The position numbers and the translations under genes were made by a program. 64,000 bases of DNA from Acidimicrobiia bacterium (lineage in GTDB: Bacteria; Actinomycetota; Acidimicrobiia; IMCC26256; PALSA-555), in contig DASZJD010000009.1 of the NCBI GenBank assembly GCA_035948415.1, positions 1 to 64,000 on the forward strand. Direction: 5' to 3'. Below, piece by piece: positions 10,400-18,619 of this stretch (its first letter is position 1; the number at the start of each line of letters is the position of its first letter). The notes beneath the pieces are model-generated. The model was not told where the DNA came from. It was given only the letters and a program-made list of their open reading frames with translations, and did not search any database.

Positions 10400-11241
10400 C
10401 AGTCGAACTGCGCCGTCGGTGGCATGCTCCGGGCGAGGAGCGCGTCGTACCGCGCGCGGACGAGCGGCTCGTAGCCGTCGGTGGTGGGGATCCAGAACTG
10501 GCCGGCGCGAACGGCGTCGAAGACGATGGCCGCGACCTCGTCGGGGTGCCGACCCCCGCTGCTCGTCTGCTCCTTGAGGACCTGGGCCACGAAGTAGTGG
10601 TCGGCGGCGGTGACCTCGCTCGGCGGCTCGTCCGGCCGGTTCCGCGTCGAGTCGGCGATCCGGGTGTCGACGAGGCCGGGGACGAGGCACGACACCCCGA
10701 TCGAGGCGCCCTGCGCCCGCAGATCGTGCGCGAGGCACTCGGTGAGGGCGGCGGCGGCGAACTTCGACACGACGTACGGGCCGCTGTACGCGACGCTGAT
10801 GAGCCCCGCCATGGACGCCGTGTTCACGATGTGGGCGTCGGCGTCCTGCTCGAGCATGCGGGGCACGAAGGCGCGGATGCCGTGCAGGATCCCCCACACG
10901 TTGACGCCCATGACCCAGTCCCAGTCGGCTTGGGTCCGCTGCCACACCACGCCGGCCTGGAACACGCCGGCGTTGTTGCAGAGCAGGTGGACGGCGCCGA
11001 AGCGCTCGTACGCGGCGTCGGCGAGTCCCCGTACGTCGGACTCGCGGCTGACGTCGGCGCGGATCCCGATCGCCGCCGCGCCGAGGCCGGCGACCTCGGC
11101 CACCGCGGCCTCGAGCGCGGGGCCCTCGACGTCGGCGAGCACGACACGCATCCCCTCCCGCGCGGCGTGCCGGGCGAGGCCGAGTCCGATGCCGCTCGCC
11201 GCCCCGGTCACGACCGCGACGCGCCCGTCGAACCGGTCCAT
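10399..11241 (-). CDS. SDR family oxidoreductase
   Basis: A 280-residue classical SDR: TGAASGIG cofactor loop (about 12-19), NNAG, catalytic Ser in NTASMAG, and YVVSK. The C-terminal extension after residue 230 (FDAVRAGQFWIPTTDGYEPLVRARYDALL) resembles SDRs of actinobacterial lipid/steroid catabolism. It is the third gene of a four-gene minus-strand operon alternating SDR and epoxide hydrolase. Its start abuts the upstream hydrolase stop with no gap, and its TGA overlaps the next ATG. It probably oxidises the diol or alcohol produced by the neighbouring hydrolases (inference from context). Confidence 0.85.
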   Translation of the reverse strand: MDRFDGRVAVVTGAASGIGLGLARHAAREGMRVVLADVEGPALEAAVAEVAGLGAAAIGIRADVSRESDVRGLADAAYERFGAVHLLCNNAGVFQAGVVWQRTQADWDWVMGVNVWGILHGIRAFVPRMLEQDADAHIVNTASMAGLISVAYSGPYVVSKFAAAALTECLAHDLRAQGASIGVSCLVPGLVDTRIADSTRNRPDEPPSEVTAADHYFVAQVLKEQTSSGGRHPDEVAAIVFDAVRAGQFWIPTTDGYEPLVRARYDALLARSMPPTAQFD

Positions 11242-12393
11242 TCAGCGCCGCGGGCGGAAGCACGCCCGGACGTCGTCCACGAACAGCTGGGGCTCCTCCA
11301 TGGCCGCGAAGTGCCCGCCCCGGGGCATGTCGGCGAAGTGGACGAGGTTGTACTGCCGCTCGGCCCAGCGCCGGGAGCTCGAGATGAGCTCCTTCGGGTA
11401 GCGGGCGTACCCGGTCGGCGTCTCCACCCGAGCGCCGAAGGGCAGGGCCCCCGATCGCAGGGCCCGGTCGAACTCGGCGTAGAACCGCACCGACGAGGTC
11501 GGGGTCCCGGTGACCCAGTACAGCATGACGTTGTCGAGCAGCTGGTCCTTCGTGAACGACCGCTCGATGTCGCCGTCACAGTCGGACCAGGCTCGGAACT
11601 TCTCCACGATCCAGGCGCAGAGGCCGGCCGGCGAATCTTCGAGGGCGAAGCCGAGCGTGTGCGGCCGCGTCGACTGGATCCGGAAGTAGCCGCCCTCGCC
11701 GTCCATCATCCGGGCGAGCCCGTCGAGCCCGGCCTGCTCGTCCGGGGTGTACGTGGCGGGGTCGGTGTCGCCGGGGTCGGGGAAGAGCATGTTGAGGTGG
11801 ATGCCCGCCACGTGGCCCGGGTCCGCCAGCGCGAGCTGGCTCGTCACGAAGGCGCCCCAGTCGCCGCCCTGGGCGACGTACCGGTCGTAGCCGAGGCGCG
11901 CCATGAGCTCCGACCACGCACGGGCCACGCGGGCCGGGTGCCAGCCGCGCTCGTGCGTGGGTCCCGAGAAGGCGTAGCCCGGCAGCGACGGGGCGACGAC
12001 GTGGAAGGCGTCGGCCGGGTCGGCGCCGTGGCCGGCGGGGTCGTGCAGCGGGCCGAGCACGTCGAGGAACTCGACGACGGAGCCGGGCCAGCCGTGGGTG
12101 ATGAGGAGCGGGAGGGCGTCCGCGGCCGGCGACCGGGCGTGGACGAAGTGGATGCGCTGGCCGTCGATCTCGGTGGTCGCGTGCGGCAGCTCGTTGAGGC
12201 GTGCCTCGCGCGCCCGCCAGTCGTACCCGTGACGCCAGTAGGCCACCAGGTCCCGGAGGTAGACGTCGTCGGTGCCGTAGTCCCACCCCGCGTCAGGGAT
12301 CGGCGCCGGGTAGCGCGTGTGCTCGAGTCGACGACCGAGGTCCTCGAGCACGGCGTCGGGGACCTGCACCCGGAACTCGTCGACGCTCGCCAC
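11242..12393 (-). CDS. Epoxide hydrolase (EHN domain + alpha/beta hydrolase)
   Basis: A 383-residue microsomal-type epoxide hydrolase. N-terminal EHN domain (about 5-110), oxyanion motif HGWPGS, nucleophile D178 in GGDWG, a lid with conserved tyrosines, and the C-terminal GGHFAAME segment containing the catalytic His. Such enzymes open epoxides to vicinal diols via an ester intermediate. Its GTG start lies 1 nt after the stop of the upstream SDR, so translation is probably coupled. It is paralogous to the interrupted gene at 9287-10399, and together with the adjacent SDRs forms a duplicated SDR-hydrolase pair. Confidence 0.9.
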   Translation of the reverse strand: MASVDEFRVQVPDAVLEDLGRRLEHTRYPAPIPDAGWDYGTDDVYLRDLVAYWRHGYDWRAREARLNELPHATTEIDGQRIHFVHARSPAADALPLLITHGWPGSVVEFLDVLGPLHDPAGHGADPADAFHVVAPSLPGYAFSGPTHERGWHPARVARAWSELMARLGYDRYVAQGGDWGAFVTSQLALADPGHVAGIHLNMLFPDPGDTDPATYTPDEQAGLDGLARMMDGEGGYFRIQSTRPHTLGFALEDSPAGLCAWIVEKFRAWSDCDGDIERSFTKDQLLDNVMLYWVTGTPTSSVRFYAEFDRALRSGALPFGARVETPTGYARYPKELISSSRRWAERQYNLVHFADMPRGGHFAAMEEPQLFVDDVRACFRPRR

Positions 12394-12394
12394 G

Positions 12395-13288
12395 TCAGAG
12401 GCGGAGGGCGAAGCCGTCGCGGATCGGCTCGCGCTCGTCGAAGTAGGGCTTGAGGGCGGCGTCGACCTGCTCCGGTGTCCAGCGGTCCTCGACGCGGAAC
12501 TGCCGGGCGATGGTCGGTCCCGCGAGGACGTTGATCTGGCGGCCCCAGACGACGAACACCTGCCCCGACACCCGGGCTGCGTCGGGGGACGCGAGGTACG
12601 CCACGAGCGGCGACACGTTCTCGGGTGCGAACACCTCGAAGTCCCCCTCGGTGACGTCGAAGCCGCCGAGGGGCTCGGTCATCTGGGTGAGCGCGCGGGG
12701 GGCGATGGCGTTGGCGGTGACGCCGTGCCGGGCCATCCCGTTGGCAGTGCTGAGCGTGAGCTGGATGATCCCGCCCTTGGCCGCTGCGTAGTTCGGCTGG
12801 CCGGCGCTGCCGACCAGGCCGGCCTCCGAGGTCGTGTTCACGATCCGGCCGTAGACGGGGCCGCCTGATTCCTTCGACTGGGCCCGCCAGTGCTCCACCG
12901 CGTGGCGGGTCGGACAGAAGTGGCCCTTCAGGTGGACGCGGATCACCGCGTCCCACTCGTCCTCGCTCATGTTGAAGATCATGCGGTCGCGCAGGATCCC
13001 GGCGTTGTTGACGAGGACGTCGAGGCTCCCCCAGGTGTCGATGGCGAGCCGCACGAGCTTGCCGCTGTCGTCCCAGCTCGACACGTCGCCGGCGTGGGCG
13101 AGTGCGGCACCGCCGCTCGCCTCGATCTCCGCCGCGACCTCCTCGGCGGGGTTGTCGCTCCCGGGCGGCGCGTAGTCGTTCACGACGACGCGGGCTCCCT
13201 CCGCGGCCAGCGCGAGCGCGTGGGACCGTCCGAGGCCCCGTCCGGCCCCGGTGACGATCGCGACCCTTCCGTCCAGCATCCTCGGCAT
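12395..13288 (-). CDS. SDR, 17-beta-HSD4/MFE-2-like dehydrogenase
   Basis: A 297-residue SDR opening with GRVAIVTGAGRGLGRSHALALAAEGARVVVND, the signature of the hydroxyacyl-CoA/17-beta-HSD type 4 dehydrogenase group. NNAG, Ser in NTTSEAG and YAAAK are all present. The C-terminal region (EDRWTPEQVDAALKP) is also typical of that group. It leads the four-gene operon. The ATG has an AGGAGG SD about 10 nt upstream, and TAGAGT (complement of 13323-13328) is a candidate -10. Likely acts on a 3-hydroxyacyl-CoA or ring hydroxyl; this is inferred. Confidence 0.85.
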   Translation of the reverse strand: MPRMLDGRVAIVTGAGRGLGRSHALALAAEGARVVVNDYAPPGSDNPAEEVAAEIEASGGAALAHAGDVSSWDDSGKLVRLAIDTWGSLDVLVNNAGILRDRMIFNMSEDEWDAVIRVHLKGHFCPTRHAVEHWRAQSKESGGPVYGRIVNTTSEAGLVGSAGQPNYAAAKGGIIQLTLSTANGMARHGVTANAIAPRALTQMTEPLGGFDVTEGDFEVFAPENVSPLVAYLASPDAARVSGQVFVVWGRQINVLAGPTIARQFRVEDRWTPEQVDAALKPYFDEREPIRDGFALRL

Positions 13289-13424
13289 GCGCGGCTGACC
13301 TCCTGTGCCGTCGCGGCCGCGGGACTCTAACGCCCCGGTCGCCTCGGCGACCCGGGCGCGCGCCGCGCCGGCCGGTGGTACCGACGCGGGCGAAGGCGTC
13401 GAGGAGTCGGGCGACGCCGCGCTC

Positions 13425-13430
13425 TAACGT
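13425..13430 (+). promoter_or_regulatory. Leaderless -10 box (TAACGT) for the SDR at 13439
   Basis: TAACGT ends 8 nt before the GTG start and there is no SD, which fits a leaderless transcript beginning at or next to the start codon. Confidence 0.45.
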
Positions 13431-13438
13431 TCTCGGTC

Positions 13439-14266
13439 GTGACTCGGCGCGTCGCCCTCGTGACCGGTGCGAGCCGCGGCATCGGCAAGGCCACGGCGCT
13501 GGCCCTCGCCGATCACGGCCTCGACGTCGCGGTGACCGCCCGCACCGTCCGGGAAGGCGAGGGCGTGGACGACTCGGACACGGCCGGCCGGTCGGTGCCC
13601 GGCAGCCTCGAGACGACGGCCGCGCTCGTCGAGGCCCGGGATGTCCGTGCCCTCCCCGTCCCGATGGACCTCCTCGACCGGTCGTCGCTCGCCGCCGCGG
13701 TCGACCGCACGCTCGAGGGCCTGGGGCGGATCGACGTGCTCGTGAACAACGCCGTCCACACCGGCCCGGGGAGCATGCTGCGCGTCGAGGACACGACCGT
13801 CGAGATGCTGGAGACGAAGCTGGCGGCCAACGTCGTGAGCCAGTTCGTGCTCGTGCGGACGGTGCTGCCGCACATGCTGGAGCGGGGCGACGGGACGATC
13901 GTGGACGTCACGTCGACCGTGGCGATCAGCGACCCGGCGGCACCGGCGGGCGAGGGCGGATGGGGCGCCGCGTACGCGATGTCGAAGGGCGCCTTCCATC
14001 GGCTCGTCGGCATCCTGGCCGTCGAGTACCCGCAGCTGCGGTTCCACAACGTTGACCCGGGCTACGTCGTCACCGAGCGCATGGAGGCCAACGCCCGCGC
14101 CCTCGGCCTCGAGGGGGTCTATCCGGGTGCCCCGCCGTCGGTGCCGGCGAGCGTCATCGCGTGGCTGGCGACGGCGCCGGAGGCCGCCGAGCTGTCGGGC
14201 CAGACCATCTCGGCCCAGCGGTTCGCGAAGGAGCGCGGCCTCCATCCGCCGTGGTGGCGGCGATAG
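13439..14266 (+). CDS. SDR family oxidoreductase
   Basis: A 275-residue SDR with TGASRGIG (about 9-16), NNAVHTGPG in place of NNAG, and YAMSK. It differs from neighbouring SDRs by an insertion after beta-2 (EGEGVDDSDTAGRSVPGSLETT) and by a long stretch between the Ser (DVTSTVA) and Tyr motifs. The C-terminus ends in an aromatic/basic tail. GTG 13439 is preceded by a leaderless-type TAACGT box. It is divergent from the SDR-epoxide hydrolase operon across 150 bp, suggesting related control. Substrate unknown. Confidence 0.85.
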   Translation: MTRRVALVTGASRGIGKATALALADHGLDVAVTARTVREGEGVDDSDTAGRSVPGSLETTAALVEARDVRALPVPMDLLDRSSLAAAVDRTLEGLGRIDVLVNNAVHTGPGSMLRVEDTTVEMLETKLAANVVSQFVLVRTVLPHMLERGDGTIVDVTSTVAISDPAAPAGEGGWGAAYAMSKGAFHRLVGILAVEYPQLRFHNVDPGYVVTERMEANARALGLEGVYPGAPPSVPASVIAWLATAPEAAELSGQTISAQRFAKERGLHPPWWRR

Positions 14267-14478
14267 CCGCGCCAGCGATGGGCCTCGCCGACGGTGGCAG
14301 CTGATCTCGGGAGTCGCGACGACGCCCGGGCGACGGTCCTCGGAGATCTCGGCGTACCCCCTCCTGGGCCCGAGGGGGCCGAGCCAACGTTCGAGCGCCG
14401 TCGCGAGGGACGGTCGCGCGATGGGTCACGAGTCGGGGACGGTGGGTCGACCCGCTCGGGGGTGCCGATCCTCCTCGC

Positions 14479-15204
14479 TCAGCTCGTGACGGCGCGCGTC
14501 GGGAGGCCCAGCGCGGCCTGCAGTCTCGTGACCGAGGCTCCGAGGACCGCCGGCAGCGTCACGGTGATCGGGCTGGTGTCGTTCTCAAAGTCGAAGGTGT
14601 CGAGCGCGCGCCCGACGCGGACGATGACGAGCTTCACGTACAGCGACTGCGAGATGCCCCGAGCTGTGAACGTGACGGTGAGCGCAATCGCCGTCTGGTC
14701 GTCGCCGGCCGTGACACCTGAGCTCGCGGGCTCGGAGACGACGGCGAGGTGCTGGACCGACGAGGACAGGCCTTTCTTCGCGAGTTCGGCTCCGATCGCG
14801 TTTTTGAGGAGCTGCTGCAGGCAGTTGCTCAACGCGGTGCCCTTCGCCGCCGTGAACGGCTTGAGGGCGTGCGCGACGTCCGGGTAGACGACGACGCCGT
14901 TGTCGACGGTCACCCTCCCATCCGTGAAATCGGACCGCGAGTCAGCGTGGGTCCCGGTCTTGCTGTTCGCCAGCAGCACCTCGAATTGCCGGCAGACCGG
15001 GATCTTCGAGAAGATGCTGCTCGGAAAGGAGCTGCTCGGGCTCCGCGGCTTCGGTGCCCAGCCGTTCGGAAAGTCTTGGAGCGTCAGGACGCCTGCCTGC
15101 GCGACGCCCTTGTCCGGGTTCGAGGCCGCCGACGCCGCTCCCCCGGTGATCGCGAGGCCCGCGACCAGCGACACCCAGACCGCCATCGCTCCGGTTCGTC
15201 GCAT
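14479..15204 (-). CDS. Secreted protein of unknown function
   Basis: A 241-residue protein with a clear signal peptide (MRRTGAMAVWVSLVAGLAITGGAASA). The mature part starts with a motif common in actinobacterial secreted proteins (VLTLQDFPNGWA). It contains two cysteines (VCRQF, NCLQQ) that could pair, and a C-terminal beta-rich region. No catalytic motif is recognised. ATG 15204 is chosen over the longer frame (to 15273) because it starts the signal peptide and has a GGGGGG SD four bases upstream; MAVWV at 15186 is an alternative. Codon use is less GC-extreme than its neighbours. The 212 bp on its 3' side (14267-14478) show nothing recognisable. Confidence 0.6.
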   Translation of the reverse strand: MRRTGAMAVWVSLVAGLAITGGAASAASNPDKGVAQAGVLTLQDFPNGWAPKPRSPSSSFPSSIFSKIPVCRQFEVLLANSKTGTHADSRSDFTDGRVTVDNGVVVYPDVAHALKPFTAAKGTALSNCLQQLLKNAIGAELAKKGLSSSVQHLAVVSEPASSGVTAGDDQTAIALTVTFTARGISQSLYVKLVIVRVGRALDTFDFENDTSPITVTLPAVLGASVTRLQAALGLPTRAVTS

Positions 15205-15375
15205 CCGCCCCCCACTTCCCACACGGTGACCAGCTGCCACTTCGTTCTCGATGATCGGCGCGTCACTTCGCATCCTGTACTCAGGAGTCCGCCGTCGGCA
15301 ACGCAGTCACAACTAGGTCGAAGCCCAATTCGGGCGCTTCGCGGCACGGGCTCGGTCTGGGCCCCTGGTGCCAGT

Positions 15376-16305
15376 TCAGGTGATGGCGAGAGCGTTGGGC
15401 GGGGATCCGATGCCGCCGGGGAGTCGCAGTGGCGCGCTCGTGAACAAGAACTCGTAGATCGCCCGCCGCGCGCAGTCCTCGGCCAGGGCGTCGAGGTCGA
15501 AGAACTCGCCGAGCGGGATCCCGAGGAGCGCGAGCACGCGCGCATGCACGGTGTCGTCGAATCCCCCGCCGTGCGGCAGCGCCGCCGAGACCGGGAGCGG
15601 CTCGACGGCCGGGTTGTCGACCGCGAGGGCGGCGACCTCGTGGTCCCACAGCCAGGCCGCGAGGTCCGGCCCGGGCCCGAGGCCCGGGGTTCGAAGGTCC
15701 TCGAACGAGCGGCTGGCGGTCGAGACCGCCGCTCGGCCGGCGGCGTCGAGGTCGCGGTACCAGGAGAGCCAGCCGACGCGGACGCAGCAGACGTCGCCGG
15801 CCTGGACCTCGACGCCCTGCGCGGCCGCGGTCTCGTCGAGCAGAGCCGGCGTCACCACGAAGGGCTCGTCGCCCGGGATCGGCCGTTGTCGAGCCACGTC
15901 GAGGAGCACGCCCCGGCCGACGATGCCGTCCTCGGACCACGCCAGGATGCCGGGGGCGGCGCGCACCTGATCGGCGGTGCGACCCCCGAAGAACCCGTTG
16001 GAGTGGGCGATGTGGCCGAGCCCGTCCCACTGGGTCGAGGCCTGCGGGAAGAAGTTGTCGAGCTTGTCGTCGAGGACGTTGGCGCGCAGGTTGAAGACCT
16101 CGTGGCGCATGGCCTGACGCCCGAAGAACGGCGGGTCGGGGACGTCGAGCGGCAGGTCGAGCGGGAACCGGATCCCGCGCCGCACCAGCGTTGCCGCCGT
16201 CCGCGCCCGTTCCGGCGTGAGCGACGACAGCGACCCGACGTCGGGATCCAGGAGGTGCCAGGCGCAGCCGTCGGGAAGCTCCCGATACCGGGGGCGGACG
16301 CTCAC
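15376..16305 (-). CDS. Cyclase family protein (kynurenine formamidase-like)
   Basis: A 309-residue protein of the metal-dependent cyclase/formamidase fold. The metal-binding region reads STQWDGLGHIAH, the actinobacterial variant of the family's HxGTHxDxPxH signature, and a second conserved block is AALPHGGGFDDTVHARVL. Members hydrolyse cyclic or N-formyl amides or act in polyketide and aromatic pathways. The GTG at 16305 overlaps the stop of the upstream dioxygenase gene (GTGA), indicating translational coupling as the third gene of an LLM-PhyH-cyclase operon. The exact reaction is not known. Confidence 0.8.
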   Translation of the reverse strand: MSVRPRYRELPDGCAWHLLDPDVGSLSSLTPERARTAATLVRRGIRFPLDLPLDVPDPPFFGRQAMRHEVFNLRANVLDDKLDNFFPQASTQWDGLGHIAHSNGFFGGRTADQVRAAPGILAWSEDGIVGRGVLLDVARQRPIPGDEPFVVTPALLDETAAAQGVEVQAGDVCCVRVGWLSWYRDLDAAGRAAVSTASRSFEDLRTPGLGPGPDLAAWLWDHEVAALAVDNPAVEPLPVSAALPHGGGFDDTVHARVLALLGIPLGEFFDLDALAEDCARRAIYEFLFTSAPLRLPGGIGSPPNALAIT

Positions 16306-17483
16306 CGCCCGGCTTTCACCTCGTCGACCGAGCGGACCCGGGCGTCCCGCTCGAAGAGCACGTCGTTGTACCCGCGGCCGGGGCCGACGTACGCGACCGT
16401 CTCCGGCCGCACGTAGCTCGCGTAGAGCGCCCGCCGCCCCGGACCTGAGCCGGTCGGCGGCGGCGCCGCGTGCAGCACGTGCGGATCGTGCACGGTCACG
16501 TCGCCAGGCTCCGTGTCGACCGCGACCACGGGCAGGCGCGCCGCCGCGGACTCCTGGAGCTGGTGGCACGACGTGCCCTGCGAGCCGGCCAGGAACCGGA
16601 GCTGGCCCGCGTCGGCGGTGGCGGCGTCGAGCTGGACGCCGATCTGGACGCCCGGGCAGATGACCGGGTGGCCGCCCAGCCCGCAGTCCTGGTGCCAGGG
16701 CAGGTCGGCGAGGCCCTCGACCGCCCCCGGCTGCTTGATGACCGCGGCGAACCCGTCGAGGCAGTCGAGCGTCGGCACCAGCCCTTCAGGGCCGAGGCCG
16801 GCGAGGCGCCGGATGCGATCGTCGTCGACGAGGGCCGCGATCCGCGCCGACGCGAGCGTCGTGTAGGTCACTCGGCAGCACACCTCGTCCCCGTCCGCGC
16901 GCGTCGCCCACCAGGAACGCCCGTCGCCGGGCCGGGCCGCGTCCACGAGCCGCTCGACCTCCGCGACGAGCTCGTCCACCTCGGCCGGCGCGAACACGCC
17001 ACGCAGGTGCACGAACCCGGTCTGGCGGAAGAAGCCGGGCCAGTCGTCGTCGGCCAGCGCGAACGAGCGCACCAGCGGGTCGGGAAGCTCCGCCGTGTCG
17101 GCGTCGTAGACGGGCCGGCCGTGGAACAGCGCGCGCACGGCCGGCTCCCATCGGGCCAGGTCGTCGAAGCTGCCGCGCGGGAAGGACACCTGGCTCGCGT
17201 AGAGGAGCCCGAAGCAGGTCCGGAGCTCGTTGGCGTAGTCGGACCACGCCGGCGCATCCAGCTCGGCGACGGTGGCCGCCTCGGCGTCCCCGGGCACGAG
17301 GTCGACCGTCTCCGCGCCGGGGACGTACGTCCAGGACGCGCCGCCGGCGAGGCGGAACGCCAACGGTGCCGCGCCGCGCAGGTCCCGGGCCGCCAGCCGG
17401 CCGTGGCCGGCGGCGATGCGACGCGGGAGCTCCTCCTCGTGGAAGCGGTCGAAGTCGACGGGCTCGAAGCGCAGCTCGGTCAT
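16302..17483 (-). CDS. Phytanoyl-CoA dioxygenase (PhyH) family protein
   Basis: A 393-residue Fe(II)/2-oxoglutarate dioxygenase. The facial triad is visible as H264xD266 in PWHQDCG and a distal H338 in VHDPHVLHAA; an Arg near ASYVRPE probably binds 2-oxoglutarate. The first 190 residues (EEELPRRIAAG, LAFRLAGGASWTY) form an N-terminal domain not found in short PhyH proteins. The ATG overlaps the stop of the LLM oxidoreductase gene (ATGA), and its own TGA overlaps the next GTG. Probably hydroxylates a small acyl or cyclic compound; substrate unknown. Confidence 0.85.
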   Translation of the reverse strand: MTELRFEPVDFDRFHEEELPRRIAAGHGRLAARDLRGAAPLAFRLAGGASWTYVPGAETVDLVPGDAEAATVAELDAPAWSDYANELRTCFGLLYASQVSFPRGSFDDLARWEPAVRALFHGRPVYDADTAELPDPLVRSFALADDDWPGFFRQTGFVHLRGVFAPAEVDELVAEVERLVDAARPGDGRSWWATRADGDEVCCRVTYTTLASARIAALVDDDRIRRLAGLGPEGLVPTLDCLDGFAAVIKQPGAVEGLADLPWHQDCGLGGHPVICPGVQIGVQLDAATADAGQLRFLAGSQGTSCHQLQESAAARLPVVAVDTEPGDVTVHDPHVLHAAPPPTGSGPGRRALYASYVRPETVAYVGPGRGYNDVLFERDARVRSVDEVKAGR

Positions 17484-18469
17484 GACGCCGGGCGCAGACG
17501 CGGGAGCACGGCGCGCTCGAAGAGCTCGATCGACGTCCAGCCCAGCTCGGGGGGGATGCCGCCCATCAGCGGGTGCAGGAGCACCGACCCGTCGGCGTCG
17601 GCGGCGAGGGCGACGCACTCGTCGGGTGTGAGCACCTGGTACACGCCGCTGGCCCGGACGTCCTGCCACGTCGTCGCCCCGGCGACGTCGACCGCGGAGC
17701 GCTGGGGGCCCTCCTGCCAGGACTCGTAGGTCTGGGCGTCGAAGAGGGCGTGGGGTCCGATCTCGGCCCAGGCCTTATCGGGGTCCTCGGCCACGAAGAC
17801 GAAGCCCGGTCCTGCCGGCAGGGAGCAGAACCCGGTGTCGAACCCGACGGCCGCACTCTCCTCGGCGTAGATCTCGGCCAGGCGCGGGTCGCCGACGGCG
17901 GGGAAGAACCCAGAGCGCAGCCGCGCCGCCCGCCGGGCGGCCACCTCGGTGGAGCCGCCGAGCATGATCATCGGCCCGCCCGGCGTGGCCGGCGTCGGCG
18001 TCACGACGATCTCGCGACCCCGCCAGGTGAACGGCTCCCCGGTCCACGCTCGGCGCAGCACGTCGACGGTCTCTTCCACGAGCCGGCCCCGCTCGGCCCG
18101 CTCGACGCCGGCCATCGCGAACTCGACGCTGCGATACCCGGCGCCGAGGACGAGGCTGACCCGGCCCGGCGCGGACAGGTCGAGCACGACCAGCTGCTCG
18201 GCCAGCCGGACGGGGTCGTGCAGCGGCGCGAGGACGGCGGCGACGTTGAGGCCGATGCGCGAGGTGCGGCCGAGCATCGCGCCGGCCAGCGTGAGGGGCG
18301 CGGGAAGGTAGCCGTCGGGCGCGCCGTGGTGCTCCGAGAGGATGACGAAGTCGAGCCCGACGCCGTCGGCCCAGGCCGCCATGTCGAGGGCGGCTTCGTA
18401 CTGACGGGCGTGGGTCGTCGGCGCGAAGTCGGGGACCCGGAGGTCGAAGCGCAGCCCGAGCATCGCCAT
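17480..18469 (-). CDS. LLM-class flavin/F420-dependent oxidoreductase
   Basis: A 329-residue luciferase-like TIM-barrel protein: GLRFDLRVPDFAP, AAWADGVGLDFVILSEHHG, LGRTSRIGLNVAAVL, GAGYRSVEF and the IMLGGSTE motif are typical. In actinobacteria many such proteins use F420 rather than FMN; the sequence alone does not decide. The start at ATG 18469 has GGGAGG nine bases upstream. It leads an operon with PhyH and cyclase-family genes whose ends overlap by 4 nt. A role in oxidising or reducing a xenobiotic or lipid is inferred. Confidence 0.85.
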   Translation of the reverse strand: MAMLGLRFDLRVPDFAPTTHARQYEAALDMAAWADGVGLDFVILSEHHGAPDGYLPAPLTLAGAMLGRTSRIGLNVAAVLAPLHDPVRLAEQLVVLDLSAPGRVSLVLGAGYRSVEFAMAGVERAERGRLVEETVDVLRRAWTGEPFTWRGREIVVTPTPATPGGPMIMLGGSTEVAARRAARLRSGFFPAVGDPRLAEIYAEESAAVGFDTGFCSLPAGPGFVFVAEDPDKAWAEIGPHALFDAQTYESWQEGPQRSAVDVAGATTWQDVRASGVYQVLTPDECVALAADADGSVLLHPLMGGIPPELGWTSIELFERAVLPRLRPAS

Positions 18470-18575
18470 CGTCGCTTGCCTCCCGGCCTCGGGGCGCATC
18501 GACGCCGCGGACGACGCCCTCGACGGGCGGATGATAGAGGGTGGCGCGGTTTCCGAGCGCGGGCGTCGGCGGCGT

Positions 18576-18612
18576 GCCGCGGTCCCGGCCCGGGGGCGGC
18601 CGGGACCGCGGC
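18576..18612 (-). terminator. 15-bp perfect inverted repeat after the glucosaminidase gene
   Basis: Arms 18576-18590 and 18598-18612 are exact reverse complements with a 7-nt loop (CGGGGGC). The hairpin starts 7 nt beyond the stop of the minus-strand glucosaminidase gene and precedes the next minus-strand operon. There is no U-tract, as is common for GC-rich actinobacterial terminators. Confidence 0.5.
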
Positions 18613-18619
18613 CCTGCCC

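Noticed and set aside
15281-16030. 249-codon minus-strand frame overlapping the cyclase gene
   Set aside because: Arg/Gly/Pro-rich, no start context, and in a different frame from the cyclase-family protein with its conserved motif.
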